In this document: positions 10,655 through 21,969 of the stretch, in pieces | Layout: every line of letters starts with the position of its first letter | Numbering within the stretch: the stretch's first letter is position 1 | Assembly (NCBI RefSeq): GCF_004664715.2 | Contig: NC_051072.1 | Span: forward strand, 31,703,994-31,767,993 | Length of the DNA: 64,000 bases | Origin: Peromyscus leucopus | Taxonomy: Eukaryota; Chordata; Mammalia; Rodentia; Cricetidae | Reading direction: 5' to 3' | Translations under genes and position numbers: made by a program | Notes under the pieces: generated by a model | What the model was told of the DNA's origin: nothing | Database searches by the model: none | Seen by the model: the letters and a program-made list of their open reading frames with translations, nothing else

Positions 10655-11190
10655 TTAATTATTACTGTTCCAGACACACACAGATGTAAGTACACAACCT
10701 ATTGAGTCCAATTAGTGTTGCTTATATGAGCAAGTGCTTAAGACTGACCAATAGGGGTTGTCCAGTCTACCAGGGGTCTTATCCCTAGAGAAAACCTTTC
10801 TCAGTAGCCATGGATTGCCTGTAACTTTTCGTCTAGGGGTGGGGCCTTAAGGAAATTTCCCCCACCCACATTGGCATGTCTGCTGTGGTCATTATGCCGG
10901 TCAAGTTCAGGGAACCACATCATTGAGATTTCATGGATTTGACTTCCCTGTCATGTCTAGAGGACACTGTCTCACAGCAGATGTTCTTGTCCTCTGGCTC
11001 TTACAACATTCCCATCCCCTCCTCTACAACGTCCCTTCAGCCTTAGTTAGGTGTAGGGCTTACGTTGTAGATGTACTGACTGTGACTGGGCACCCCATAG
11101 TCACTTATTTTATGTATTTTGACCACTTGCTGATCTCTGCTGTTGTCCCCATGAAAAACCTCTTAATGCTCCAATTTTTTGTGTTATAAT
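10655..11190 (-). mobile_element. L1 3' UTR fragment, antisense
   Basis: 'cctattgagtccaattag', 'taccaggggtcttatccc', 'ctaggggtggggcctt' and 'ctctggctcttacaacatt' are antisense rodent L1 3' UTR landmarks in the expected order. Non-coding, and it appears to interrupt or abut the MaLR fragment on its left. Confidence 0.75.
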
Positions 11191-11507
11191 TATGGATGAA
11201 GAACCCCCAAAACTGCACATGTAACATTAAGATCTTTTCAAGCAAATAACCATCTTTGTTTCTGAAATACGGGTCAAGCCAGAGCATTTGCTAGTGCTTG
11301 CTTTTCAGATGGCCCAGGGAGTTTGGAGTAAAATTTAATCTAGAGGCAAGCCAGTGATGGTTGTTACAGTCCCCTGTGTGGTGTCATTAGTATTCCAACA
11401 GCCGATTAATAGTTTACATTAGATTAGATTAGGCCAGATTAGATTACATTAGTTGTATTTATTTGTTTGATTGATTCATTACCACATACTTTAGATAATG
11501 ATTCTCA
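11191..11507. other. AT-rich stretch with a short (GATTA)n run
   Basis: An imperfect run of GATTA units lies at about 11417-11452. Nothing else was recognised. Confidence 0.5.
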
Positions 11508-11620
11508 CACCCAGTTGAACTCACTAGGTAGACCAGGCTGGCCTTGAACTCACAGAGATCTGCCTGCCTCTGTTTCTCTAGTGTTGGGATTAAAGGCGTG
11601 CGCCACCCCTGGCCACTGCC
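11508..11620 (-). repeat. B1 SINE, antisense, partial
   Basis: 'ggtagaccaggctggccttg' is followed by 'tgttgggattaaaggcgtgc'. The T-tail side is missing. Confidence 0.9.
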
Positions 11621-11847
11621 AGAAGCAGTTATAAAGCATAGTCCAATTCCCATCTACTGAACCAGAGTCTGGGATGATAACCTGTGTCTTCTCTCTCCCC
11701 TTCACTCACCCACTTCCTCTATCTCTTTCCCTCCTCACAGGCATATTACAGGGACAAAAACCATTAAGGCAAGATGTAGGAGAGAATTAAGAAATAATAA
11801 TGAAAGGAAGTAAGTCATCATTCAAAAGAAACTCTCACAAGAATAAA

Positions 11848-12010
11848 AGGCCTAGGGGTGCAGGCTTGTAACCTCAGCTACTCAGAAAGCTGAAGAAAGA
11901 GGATCACAAGTTCAAATCCTGCTTTGGTGATCTAGCCAGACTCTGCCTCAAAATGATGATATATTTCAGCTGCAGAGTGTTTACCCAGCAGGTGGGAGGC
12001 TGCAGGGTTA
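11848..12010 (+). repeat. RSINE/B4-type composite, old
   Basis: A diverged B1-like left part ('cttgtaacctcagctactc', 'gaggatcacaagttcaaatc') is followed by an ID-like segment. Confidence 0.5.
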
Positions 12011-12155
12011 ATGTCAGGTGCAAAGGGAGAACAAAGGCCGCCACTCATTACCTTAGCTTACAGTTTCTCGTTCAAATCAAACATAAGATGGTTTACTCAG
12101 CCCATTCAAGCTTGTATCAAACTACTCAAAAAACAATTATAAGACCACAGGCAAT

Positions 12156-12459
12156 TGTAACATGAATTGCTAAACGGTCAGGTCTTATGAATAAAAAAAT
12201 CCTGAGCCAGATATTGGGGTAAAAGCTGAAAGGTCAGAGAGGCAGAGCAGCCAGCCACTAGTTCTTACCTCTACGAAATCTTTGCCAGAAGAAAGCGAGC
12301 TCCTTTCTCCACCCTGCCTGATCACTTCCTCTCTCTACCCAACTCTATCACTTCTGTCTGTACAGACTTCCAGGTCTCGGTGGTTAACTAGTAGCTAGCT
12401 CCTCCTTCTGATTTTCAGGCAAGCTTTATTTGCTAGAGCACACATATAATATCACCACA
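12156..12459 (-). mobile_element. Solo LTR, antisense, internally shortened
   Basis: Same family as 18286-18808: it shares the 'aataaa...cctgagccag' left side, the 'gctgaaaggtcagag' body and the right end 'atcaccaca'. Flanks carry a 6-bp duplication with one mismatch ('ggcaat' 12150-12155; 'gacaat' 12460-12465). It lacks the B1-like modules of the longer copy. Minus orientation follows from TG...CA termini and the position of the antisense AATAAA ('tttatt', near 12427). Confidence 0.75.
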
Positions 12460-12465
12460 GACAAT

Positions 12466-13158
12466 AACTCCATTTCATGTACTTTTTAAAGTGTGTCCCC
12501 CTCCAGGGGCCAGTGGTCCCTACAGTCATGTCTAATGGTGTTTTATTCCCTTTGTCAAGATGCTTAAGCATCTAGATTTATTCGCCTACCCAAGTTGCTG
12601 TAATGTGAACTCGTTAAGCAACACAGGCTTGTCTCAAATTCTGCCCCTTCCTGGCCTCCATCCCCCTTCTCATCTCACCTACCTCTTGAATTCCTATCCC
12701 CAGTTAAGCATGCACACCCAGTCCACAATAATTAAGATCGAGCCAGTGCTGAGCATTGTGATAAAAGGCAGAAAATTAAAAGGAGGCCTTGGGTTTGTCT
12801 TCTCACCAAGCATATGACTGTCTAGCTGTGCAAGAGAGATAAGCAGATAGTTTCCCAAGGCGGGGTAGCAGTGATATGAACATTTGGCAACACAAAAGCA
12901 ACATTCACATTGAACAGAAGACCGCTGTGGTGTGAAGTAAGAGTAGCACGTGCCTGCGCCCCTTTGACGTTAGAATAAATATACAGGAGATGGTCCGTGC
13001 AAAGCTTGAGGGAAGAAGACAAAGCTGCAGGTGGAGGCTCTGATTGGTGGACGAGGGAAACCATGACCAAACTGATGGACAGTTGATGGTTCAAATCCAG
13101 TGAAATAAAATTAAGGAGAACTGTAGTATTTGAAGACACCTACATTGAATATATCTCT
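12466..13158. other. No feature recognised
   Basis: Apparently unique sequence. Its ORFs (85 and 105 codons) match nothing known to me. Confidence 0.4.
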
Positions 13159-13341
13159 TTAAAATGATTGATTTGATTTGATTTTGTGTGCATTGGTGTT
13201 TTGCCTGCATGTGTCTGTGTGGGGGTGTCAAACCACTTGGAGCTGGATTACAGACAGCTGTGAGCTGCCATGTGGGTGCTGGGAATTGAACTGTCTGGAA
13301 GAGCAGCCGTGCTCTTAACTGCTGAGCTACCTCTCTAACCG
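13159..13341 (-). repeat. B3 SINE, antisense
   Basis: 'ttttgcctgcatgtgtctg', 'tgtgggtgctgggaattgaa' and 'gaagagcagccgtgctctta' end in the antisense tRNA-like head 'gctgagctacctctctaacc'. Confidence 0.9.
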
Positions 13342-13414
13342 CTTGAAAATAATAAAAGATGTTGATAAGTAAATATGTCTTGTGAAACATCATAGGGCTA
13401 CCAAAAGCAATCTG

Positions 13415-13742
13415 AGGAGTCAAGGGCTTATTTCAGCTTATAGGACAGAAAGGTCAGCATAGGATCCTGAAGGCAGAAACTGAAGTGGAGACAGTGGAGA
13501 AATGTTGCCTGCTGACTTTATCTCTCAAGCTCATTCAGCTTCTTTTCTTGTACAGTCCAGACTCACCTGTCTAGGAATGGCATTGCCCACACCGGGCTGG
13601 ACCCCCTACATCAATTATTAGGAAAATGCTTCCATAATCAAGGCCACAGGCCAGCCCAAATGGAGACAATTCTTCAACTGAGGTTCCCTCTCCCAGGAGA
13701 CTTTAGGATTCTGTCAAGTTGATATCAGAAGTTGACTTTAGG
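13415..13742 (-). mobile_element. MaLR/ERVL-like LTR, antisense, old
   Basis: The right end 'gattctgtcaagttgatatc' and 'aactgaggttccctctccca' match the antisense start of a common rodent LTR whose sense strand begins with a 'caacttgac' motif. The left side is diverged. Non-coding. Confidence 0.6.
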
Positions 13743-13915
13743 GGCTGGAGACATGGCTCAGAGGTTAAGAGCACTGCACTGGCTGCTCTTTCCAGAGGTC
13801 TGGAGTTCAATTCCCAGCAACCGCATGGTGGCTCATGACTGTATACAATGAGATCTGGTGCCCTCTTCTGGCCTGCTGGCAGAACACTACATACATAAAC
13901 AAACAAACGAACAAT
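13743..13915 (+). repeat. B2 SINE, sense
   Basis: Head 'ggggctggagacatggctca' (A box), 'gttcaattcccagcaacc' (B box region), 'atctggtgccctcttctgg' and a (CAAA)n tail. Derived from a tRNA; not a tRNA gene. Confidence 0.95.
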
Positions 13916-14089
13916 CTTCTGGGGTAGGAGTGGGAGTGAGCAGCGAGCAGATAATCATAAAGATATGGAGTAACACAGCCTGTCTCAATAAGATAAACTG
14001 TGAAGCAAAGAAATATTTTTTTTTAAAGTTAACTTTATAGGTACCCAGAATAGCATTTATTTAATATTAAAATGCACAGATCTGATCCA

Positions 14090-14245
14090 GTGAGATTTCT
14101 GTGGGTAAAGGCAGTTGTCACCAAGCCTGAGGATCTGAGGTCAATTTCTAGGACCCACAGAGTGGAAGGAGAAAATAAATTCCCTCAAGTTGTCCTCTGA
14201 TACATACCTTCTCTCCCCACAAAACTTAATAAAACTAAATTCACA
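14090..14245 (+). repeat. B3-type SINE, sense, old
   Basis: 'gtgggtaaaggcagttgtca', 'gaggatctgaggtcaatttc', 'gtggaaggagaaaataaatt' and 'aagttgtcctctgatac' follow the order of the B3-related SINE also at 3354, 31360, 42432 and 52990. Confidence 0.7.
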
Positions 14246-14328
14246 TTTTAAGAGCTACAAGGAAACTTAGAAATGATAAACACAAAATTCAATGATTACT
14301 TAAAGATGGGTGTGTGGAGAAATGCAAG

Positions 14329-14695
14329 TGTGGTGGTTTCTTAGTTTCTATGGCTCTGAAGAGACACCATGACCCAGAAAACTTATAGAAGAAAGAGTTT
14401 ATTGGTACTCATAGTTCTAGAAGGTGAGTCCATGACCATCATGGATGGGAGCATGGCAGCAGGCAGCAGGCATGGTACTGGAAAAACAGCTGAGAATTCA
14501 AATCCTGATCCACAAGCATGAAGCAGAGAGAGCTAACTGGGAATGGTGTGGGCTTTTGAAACCTCAAAGCCTGCCCTTAGTGACACTTTTCCTCCACAAA
14601 GACCACACCTCCTAATCCTTTCCAAACAATCCCACTAACTGGGGACCAAGCAAATATATGAGCCTATGGAAGCCCTTATCATTCAGACCACCACA
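14329..14695 (-). mobile_element. ORR1 (MaLR) solo LTR, antisense, 367 bp
   Basis: Minus-strand reading begins TGTGGTGGTCTGAATGATAA and passes 'ttggtccccagttagtggga', 'aggattaggaggtgtggtct', 'gctttgaggtttcaaaagcc' and 'gtcatggtgtctcttcagag' before ending in ACCACCACA. This is the ORR1 consensus layout. The flanking 5-mers (gcaag / gacag) agree only partly, so the duplication has decayed. ORR1 LTRs belong to non-autonomous ERVL-related MaLR elements. Confidence 0.9.
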
Positions 14696-14700
14696 GACAG

Positions 14701-15434
14701 TGATTGGAGGTGAAAAGTCTTGGCTATCAAGATCAGGAGTGTTTGCATCAGAATTGGAACATACCAGTATGTGTAAATTCCATCAAAATTAAATTGGAAA
14801 AAAAGGAACTTCGGTGTATTGTGATTTTATAAGTCAGGGTTCAATTGGACAAAAAGAACAACTGGAGATTGATATACATAATTGAACAATTTCAGGAGCT
14901 GGTAAAGAGTCTCTTGAGATCCTGTGCCTGATGGTGGAGCAGGAAGCCCTCCAAGCCTGCAGTCAGGAAGGAAAGATGTCCATAAAGTGAGGGACATCAC
15001 AGGAAGGCCAGAACTCATAAACCCAAACCAGAACCAAAGCAATGGGTTGAATCCTATGCCTGGTTTTATTGCTACTGGTGACAACATTTTCACATAGAAC
15101 CTCAGGACTCCTGTCACACAGCTAAGTAAGCATACACACCTGACCCAGGAATAAAAGAACATGGACCCAGGGCAAGCCTGAACAGTTGCAGGGCCAGCTT
15201 CTACTTCACCCCAAGGAATTGAATCAGAAGTTCAGAAACAGCATGCATTAGCAACAAAGGCTATTTCTTCCCTGTGTTCTCTGAATTTCCCATGTGTCTC
15301 CCACATGCTCTGTCCTAGTCTACAAGGAAAGCATTTACAGCGGATGGAGTTCAGCATCGTCAAGTTCAGACTTAGCAGATCTTGAAAAGTCATGATGTGT
15401 TAGTGACATCTGAGGCTACGTTAGAAAAAAGTCT
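14701..15434. other. No feature recognised
   Basis: Apparently unique. A 111-codon antisense ORF (14827-15162) matches nothing I recognise. Confidence 0.4.
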
Positions 15435-15610
15435 GCCACCTGTATTCTCATATTTAATAATCCTACTGTGTTTGGTCGGCAATATCTCCATTGAATTCTG
15501 GGTATCATGTCTTAGGAAAGTGTTGTAGGAATTGCAATGTGACTTAAAGAAGTATTAGTGATAATCATATAAGGAGGATTTTGATGACTTAAGATTTTCA
15601 AAGAGCCCTT
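15435..15610. repeat. Unclassified dispersed repeat, copy 1
   Basis: Shares about 170 bp of clear similarity, in the same orientation, with 59810-60372 once the L1 inserted there is removed. Landmarks: 'ccattgaattctgggtat' (present in both), then 'gttgtaggaattgcaatg' and 'aagtattagtgataatca'. I cannot name the family. Confidence 0.75.
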
Positions 15611-16158
15611 GTATAAAAGGCATCCTTGGTTTATTGCAGAGGCTAGATAGTGAAAATGTCTTAGGAGTGTATATTTTTAAAAATTCACTTAAAGTCTGAA
15701 ATTCCTTCTACATTTCAAGTTCCATAAGGACAGAGGATTGTGTGTGTGAGTGTATGCACACATTTATGCTTTTTTTCCAGTCCTCAGTACATATCAACAG
15801 ATGCTAAATTAATAAAAACATTTCTTGTATCCATCAATTAATTAAGACAACTAAGGTAATTTTCTATAAAGATGAAATTAAACTAGCTAACTGTGAAATG
15901 GATTATGCATGCATCCCACAATCCCCTTGTATCTCAGCATGATAAGCATGCCATTTCTTTGTAAGTATGTTCTTTCACGGTTGTAAAATTGGAGAGTGGG
16001 AGAAAAAGTAATCTCCATAAAAGATCCAGAATATCCCCAAGTCTTTGAGAATTTTCATCTTAATAAGATCACACAAATCGTGTAATAATTAAAAATACGT
16101 TACACTTCTTTGGGCAACTTGAATGTATCTATTGACAATCTTAAAACTGCATGTAAAG
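15611..16158. other. No feature recognised
   Basis: AT-rich, with a short GT stretch near 15738-15752. Confidence 0.4.
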
Positions 16159-16340
16159 GGGGCAGAAAGATGGTTCAGCTGTTAAGAGCACCCACTACTC
16201 CACGAGAGGACAGGAGTTCTGATCCCAGAAACCACTTTGGCTAGCTTACAAACACCTGTAACTTCAGCTCAAGGGCACCCTGACACCTCTGGCCTCTGTG
16301 AGTACCTGCAACACACACCTGTATACACACATACACACTT
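16159..16340 (+). repeat. B2/B3 SINE, sense
   Basis: Head 'gggggcagaaagatggttca' with 'gttaagagcacccactact', then 'gacacctctggcctctgtg' and a CA-rich tail. Confidence 0.8.
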
Positions 16341-16458
16341 TTTTGAAAAAAGAAAAAAAAAAACTCCACATGTAGCCCTTTAAAAAAATGAGGATTTCCT
16401 GTTTGGGATAGTAATATCTATTTGTCCATATGATATAATAGATCAAAATATTGTTTGG

Positions 16459-16780
16459 AGGCTGGGGAGATTGATCATACAGCAAGAGTGCTTGCTTTGA
16501 AAGCATGAGGACCAGGAGTCAGATCCCCAGCACTCACATAAAATGTCGGGCGTGGCCATCACTGTGAGGGGCAGAGACAGAAGGATTGTGGGGTTTGCAG
16601 ACTGTTAGCTTACCTCCAGATTCAGTGAGAGAACTTGTCTCAGAAAATAATGCAAAAAGTGACAGAGCTGGTCACCCCATGTCCTCTTCCAGCTTCTGCA
16701 CGCACACGGGTAAGTGTGCCTGCACACACTTGTGCATATACATTACATACACTGTCTCTCTCCCACACAAAGTGTTATTT
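16459..16780 (+). repeat. B4 SINE, sense
   Basis: ID-like head 'aggctggggagattgatc', 'agagtgcttgctttgaaagc', 'gatccccagcactcacat', then a B1-derived body and 'atgtcctcttccagcttctg' with a CA-rich tail, in B4 order. Confidence 0.8.
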
Positions 16781-17039
16781 GTTTCTTATTTGTTTTCATT
16801 GTCTTGGCAGTTCCTGGGCAATTCAGCTTCAGCAATTACCAGTGTATCATCAATACACTATGGATGTGAAAAGTGGCTACCTAGGAATTTTTATTATTTT
16901 TTTGATCTAGATGCTTTCATCTTTTGACTAGCCTACAAATATTTATATTTAAAAATCAGGATTTGCATCGTAGGCTCCTGGCAACCAAGCAGTGGCTACG
17001 GATTCAGTTATAACATCTACCATGAATTATTATGTCTGT

Positions 17040-17435
17040 TTATTGGGGAATTTTTTAAGGCAACTCCACTTAGTTAAAAGGGAGGTTTATTTTGGAGTAA
17101 CTTACAGCAAGTAAAGGGATAGGATACAGTGTCCTGGATAGGTGAAGGGCAGTTCAGTGGTGTTCTCTGGAGAACTCTGCTCGGTCTACCATCCAGCATC
17201 CAGGATCACAGGAACCAAGAGAGCTGGCACATCCGGATTTCAGGTCTTAAGGGCTCCCATCTCAGCCCCACCTCAGGGGCAGGCCATAGGTAAGCATGAC
17301 ATTATCTGAAGCTTCACTGGGGATAGTACTTGCAGGTCTTACCAGAAGCCTCACTGGGGATAGTACTTCCAGGTCTTACTGGAAGCCTCGCTGGGGATAG
17401 TACTTCCAGGTCAAAGCTGGAACAGCTACCCACTA
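17040..17435 (-). mobile_element. LTR-like repeat, antisense, with 37-bp triplicated unit
   Basis: An antisense AATAAA ('tttattttgg', 17087) lies near the left side, as in antisense MaLR/RMER LTRs. The right part holds three 37-bp repeats. Family and ends are uncertain. Confidence 0.45.
17312..17421. repeat. Tandem repeat, 37-bp unit x3
   Basis: Units start at 17312, 17349 and 17386, each reading 'c[t/c]tc[a/g]ctggggatagtactt' then 'caggtc'. The third unit diverges after that point. Confidence 0.92.
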
Positions 17436-17439
17436 CATC

Positions 17440-17552
17440 TGTTTTCTAAAACAGAGTCTCACTTTTCAGCCCAGGCTGGCCTCAACTTAAGATCCTCCTA
17501 CCACAGTCTCCTGCATTCTGGGATTCTGAATGCACCACCATGCCTGGTCCCT
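17440..17552 (-). repeat. B1/PB1 SINE, antisense, old
   Basis: 'cagcccaggctggcctcaac', 'attctgggattctgaatgca' and 'ccaccatgcctggtccc'. Confidence 0.75.
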
Positions 17553-18279
17553 TCTCTTTTTCTATCTTTGATTAAAATTTGTAAGTTTGGCATATCAGCT
17601 TAGAAGTGGTACTTCAGAAACCAAGCCTCTAATATCTGTGATGTTTTCTGGGTCTGTGAATTCTTCCCCTTGTTCATAATCAAAAGTTCCTCCTGCCTAA
17701 TACCCCAAATGTATGACTTTTAATCATTTGTATTCATGAGTTATATTCTTATTCAAAATACTTTCTCAGCAGAAACACATTTCCAGGGTAGGCTAATAAT
17801 AGTGCTATAAATATTTGTAGCCATCACTGAGTGAATTTAGCAGTTGTATATAGAAACATACCTCTACCTCTGGAGATTCCTATGACCATCAATACAAACT
17901 CATGTTTTCTTGTTTATTTAGAAACCTTGTTACAAAACATGAAGGCAATTCTATTCTGAAAAGTGTTACCTGACCTGCAAGACCTCATACTTATTCTTCT
18001 CTCTCATCTCTGATCTCTGCCCACCTCATTGCTTAAGTATTCTATATGCTCCCGTTAGACACATATAGATCCCTACAGATTTCATTGCATTGTGGGAGTG
18101 TTCTCAGTTCAACTGTATGGCTGTATTCTGTTGTTTTCATTATTTCTTCCTTTTCTCAATATCAGTTTTTAGATCTATGCTCATCATATCCATCTTACTG
18201 GAGGTTCTACTTGACATGGTATCTCTACAGTACAGCACTTTCCATGAGCTTCAGGGAATATAATATATGTAACACCTGT
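17553..18279. other. No feature recognised
   Basis: Apparently unique. A 121-codon ORF (18046-18411) runs into the LTR at 18286 and is not credible as a gene. Confidence 0.4.
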
Positions 18280-18285
18280 GGCCCC

Positions 18286-18808
18286 TGTAGCAGAATCTTA
18301 GAAGTTCTTATTAATAAAATCAAACCTGATGCCAGTTCCTGGGGTGAATGCTGGAAGATCAGAGAAACAGAACAAGCCACAGCCATCTCACCTTGCCAAT
18401 TCCTCAGCTGATGCTGTTTCCTCAGACTGGAAGCCTCTGAATCCTCATCCAGAATGAATCTCAGCTGAACTGCTGCTCAAGAGCCTAAAAGCTTAACCAG
18501 CTCTAATTCCTCATCCTCACACCCTATATACCTTTCTGCTTCCTGCCATCCTTCCTGGGATTAAAGGCGTGAGTCACCATGCATGGCTGTTTCCAGTGTG
18601 GCTTTGAACTCACAGAAATCCAGATGGGTCTCTGCCTCTGGAATGCTAGGATTAAAGGTGTGAGTGACACCATTTTCTGGCCTCTATATCTATATCTATA
18701 TCTATATAGATATATCTAGTGGCTCTATATCTAGTGGCTGTTCTGTTCTCTGACCCCAGACAAGTTTATTAGAGTGCACAATATTTTGGGGAATACAATA
18801 CCACCACA
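18286..18808 (-). mobile_element. Solo LTR, antisense, with B1-like modules, 523 bp
   Basis: A perfect 6-bp duplication 'ggcccc' (18280-18285; 18809-18814) flanks TGTAG...CCACA. Minus-strand reading starts TGTGGTGGTATTGTATTCCC with an AATAAA near 18768 ('tttatt'). Two antisense B1-like pieces lie inside (about 18553-18590 and 18598-18680), followed by a (TATATC)n run at 18687-18720. It is a solo ERV LTR without internal genes; copy 12156 is a shortened relative. Confidence 0.9.
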
Positions 18809-18969
18809 GGCCCCAAGAGAACACTTGAGATCATGACAGCAGCAAGCCCACTGTGTGCACAAATCCCTGTGGTCAAGTTTAGTTTGTCCGTTAACTACAG
18901 CCAGAGATCAGCAACAATCACTAGTGATCATTATGACAAGATACAGTAATAAAAGTGGTGACCGTACAC

Positions 18970-19172
18970 CTGTCATGTACTCATAACACTAACTGGACTC
19001 TGTCAGTTAAAAAAAGATGACGTAAAGTTGGGAGGGAGATGTGGGAGTGCCTGGGGGGATTTGGCAGGGGAGAATGGGGGTGTCTGGGTGAGTTGGCAAG
19101 GGAGAGTAGGAGGACATGATCAAAATATGTTCTATAAACTTATGAAATTCTCAAAGAATAAATAAAAAAAAT
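18970..19172 (+). mobile_element. L1 3' end, sense
   Basis: 'aactggactctgtcagttaa', 'gatgacgtaaagttgggagg', a G-rich stretch, then 'ggaggacatgatcaaaatat' and 'gaaattctcaaagaataaat' with an A-rich end match the last ~200 bp of rodent L1 3' UTRs. Confidence 0.7.
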
Positions 19173-19179
19173 ATATTAA

Positions 19180-19566
19180 TGTAGCCAGAGTGTTTCTCTG
19201 GTCCTGCCAAGCCCTCATAGTCCTGTGGCCTGCTTATAAAATAATCACTCAGAAGCTTATATTAATTATAACTGCTCAGCCATTAGCTCAGGCTTATTAC
19301 TGACTAGCTCTTACACTTAAATCAACCCATAATTCTTATTTATGTTTAGCCACGTGGCTTGGTACCTTTTCTCAGTTTTGTCTTGTCATCTTGCTTCCTG
19401 TGTGTCTGGCTGGCGACTCCTGACTCTGCCCTTCTTCTTCCCAGAATTCTGCTTGTCTGCTTGGCCCACCTATACTTCCTGCCTGGCTACTGGCCAATCA
19501 GCATTTTATTTATCAACCAATCAGAGCAACACACATTCACAGCATGCAGAACGACATTCCAGAGCA
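19180..19566 (-). mobile_element. Solo LTR, antisense, 387 bp
   Basis: Flanked by a 6-bp duplication with one mismatch ('tattaa' 19174-19179; 'cattaa' 19567-19572). It is related to the LTR at 45438: both carry, on plus, 'cctatacttcctgcctggc'-like and 'ccaatcagcattttatttat'-like stretches near the right end. No internal retroviral sequence. The adjacent L1 3' end on the left appears to be the insertion target. Confidence 0.85.
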
Positions 19567-19572
19567 CATTAA

Positions 19573-20079
19573 AAAAGTGGTGGGTGTGAATGTGACTTTG
19601 TCTTTATACCTGTTCCTCTCCCCTCCCCCAGTCTCTCTCTCTCTCTCTCTCTCTCCTCAGTCTTTCAGTGATAATGCAAGATGACATGATGAGATGAATG
19701 GAGGTGATGGACACTGGCATCGTGACATGGGCATCGTGTCACAGCATCGGCAGCCTGGTGTTAGAGGATGGTCTGAGTGTTACTTATACACTGTGATACC
19801 AGTACCACAATAACCATTACAAAAATCAGGAAACCCACTAAGGGAGTAAAAGGTAGTGCCAATAGGTAGGAAGAATGATTCATGTCCCCTAGAAGATGAA
19901 GCCAGATGATACAAGATTCACCAGGTACTCAGAAAGGTGCATGGTCAAAACTCATTTGAATTCTTCCTGGAACTTCAATATTATGACTTTAGGATTACAG
20001 ATGAATGAGGGGGAGCTTAAACAACAAAAGGTGAAATTTCAGATATAGGAGGCTAATTACGCTCATACGTGGTTTATGC
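19573..20079. other. Sequence with a (TC)n run, otherwise nothing
   Basis: (TC)n at 19631-19655. No gene or SINE recognised. Confidence 0.5.
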
Positions 20080-20480
20080 ATTTCCTGGTTAGGACAGCAA
20101 CATTGTCAAGGCTTTCTTCCTTTTGTAGTGAAGCTATAATGGGCACACATCTTCAGCTCGTGTCTGCATATGGATCTCTGCAGGGAATTCTCCAGGAAAT
20201 ACTCAGCAGTGGAGTTGCTGGGACATCAGACGAACACGACTGTAACTCTACTAACTGATGCTTCTTCCCTTTAAAGAGAAAGTTAAACAACTTGCCATGG
20301 TGGTCAGCCATTCTGTTTTCCCTTTTAGAAAATTCCCAGTATTTTCCTTTCCCATTTTAAAGCAAAGATTTCCTGTGTTTTGCATGATCTGGATGCTAAC
20401 GCATCATTTCTTTTACACAGCTTGTCAGCCAGTGCTTAATTTTATCCCTGCAATTTCTTTATATATTTAAACTTAACGTA
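20080..20480 (-). mobile_element. Old L1 fragment, antisense (tentative)
   Basis: Phrases such as 'actcagcagtggagttgctg' and 'ttctttatatatttaaac' resemble the antisense of an ancient mammalian L1 near the ORF2/3' UTR boundary. It is highly diverged. Confidence 0.4.
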
Positions 20481-21584
20481 ATCAAATCCGTATTTGCATC
20501 ACTTCCTTCCTTTCCTTCTCGTTTCTTGCTTTTCATCTTTCCTCTTTTCTGTCCTTCCCCTTTTCTTCAGCTTCCTTTCTTTATGACTTTTTCCCCCTGG
20601 AGTATTTACCAATATGATCTTTCACTACTTCAAGATAAACACATATTCTCCAGAAATTTCATTATTAAAAATAATTCACTTGTCACTTTCACTAATTTAT
20701 GGTAAAAGATATGGCTCCAAGTTAATGGTGTGTATATGTATGTGTGCACACGCATGCACATGGATGCAAATGCACACAAATTGATATCTGGTGTCTTCCT
20801 CAATCACTAATTTATATATCTCTATATAATCTCTCTCTCTCTTTCATTTATCTATCCATCTATCTAATTAGTAATTTCCTCAAAAACTTCTGCTAATTTC
20901 TAATTAAAAGAAGACACCACTCTGAACATAATGGCACATATTTAAGCTCTTCAGTCTATCTGCTCCATTCATCTTTCTGACGTGAGGTTCAGCTTACTGA
21001 TCCTCTGTTATGATAGGGAAAAAATTTATAGTTTTCTAAATTTGTTTTTGTGCTGGCAGAGGTAAACCCCAGCCTTCATTTACAGCCAACAGAAGTACAG
21101 AAGTGGAATGAGGGTCTAGCGTGCCTCTGCCTCAACAGCCAAGGCGTAGTCACTCTTGTACCCACCTCTCAATATCAGTAATGAGTACACAGAGCCTCTG
21201 GTCTTCCTACACCAGACTTTCCCAGTGTGAGCCCCTGCGGACAGCAGTTGCTCTCACATTCTGGGCTCAGCTTCCTCCTTACATTATTTATTAATAATGA
21301 TATCACCATGTGCCTTGTCTATTAATTCAGTTTGTCTAGAAGACTTAAAAAGTATTGGTAGTTTACCACATAAAGAAGAACTTACCTAGATCTTTGTTTC
21401 CCAATGTGTGCACATGAGATCACCCACCAAAACCCTCATTTGTCAGACAATGCAGTAGTGACCAGGTAGAGAATGTGTCAAACTAGGAGGGACATTGAGC
21501 TCTCTCACAGTTCGGAGGATGACTGTGTACAGTTGTCTCTGTGACAAAGTAAAATGCAAATAAAAAAGATCATCGTTCTTGATG
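20481..21584. other. No gene; low-complexity tracts
   Basis: Polypyrimidine sequence at 20500-20600, alternating sequence near 20730-20775, and (TC)/(TATC) runs at 20810-20870. Nothing else was recognised. Confidence 0.45.
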
Positions 21585-21835
21585 TAGTGGTTAAGTGTGC
21601 AAACTGGGGGTGTTTGTACCTTGTGAATTTACACTGACCATCTAACCTCAGTTTCCTAATCTAAAAAACAGAAAGATCGGTAGTACTCACTTTATAGGCT
21701 CAGCTTTTACATTGTATGAATGTATTGTTTTTCATTCATTCTGTTGTTCTTATATATTATCCTAAGAATGGTGCCTAGCACATTGTGGGCCCCTTATGAA
21801 TGTCATTGTTTATCATAATTAGTTCTATTACAGTA
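21585..21835 (+). mobile_element. MIR SINE, sense, ancient
   Basis: In order: tRNA-like head region ('gtggttaagtgtgcaaactg'), core 'acctcagtttcctaatctaa', then 'gtagtactcactttatagg' and 'aatggtgcctagcacattgt'. This is the MIR layout, shared by all mammals. Confidence 0.8.
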
Positions 21836-21969
21836 ATCTATGGGCTTGAAAATTCTGCAATTCTAGAAACCCACTGTTACTATGTGTTACTATGTACCTG
21901 TCCTTTTTTCCTGCCCTCTAGTGGTAATTTTAAATACAACTTTTATGTTTGATTTGATGTGAAATTATT

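Noticed and set aside
13743..13915. tRNA-like A and B boxes, also in other B2, B3 and ID elements
   Set aside because: These are internal promoters of tRNA-derived SINEs; no cloverleaf with an anticodon arm of a real tRNA gene was seen.
17312..17421. CRISPR-like regular repeat
   Set aside because: Units are directly tandem with no unique spacers, in a mammalian LTR context.
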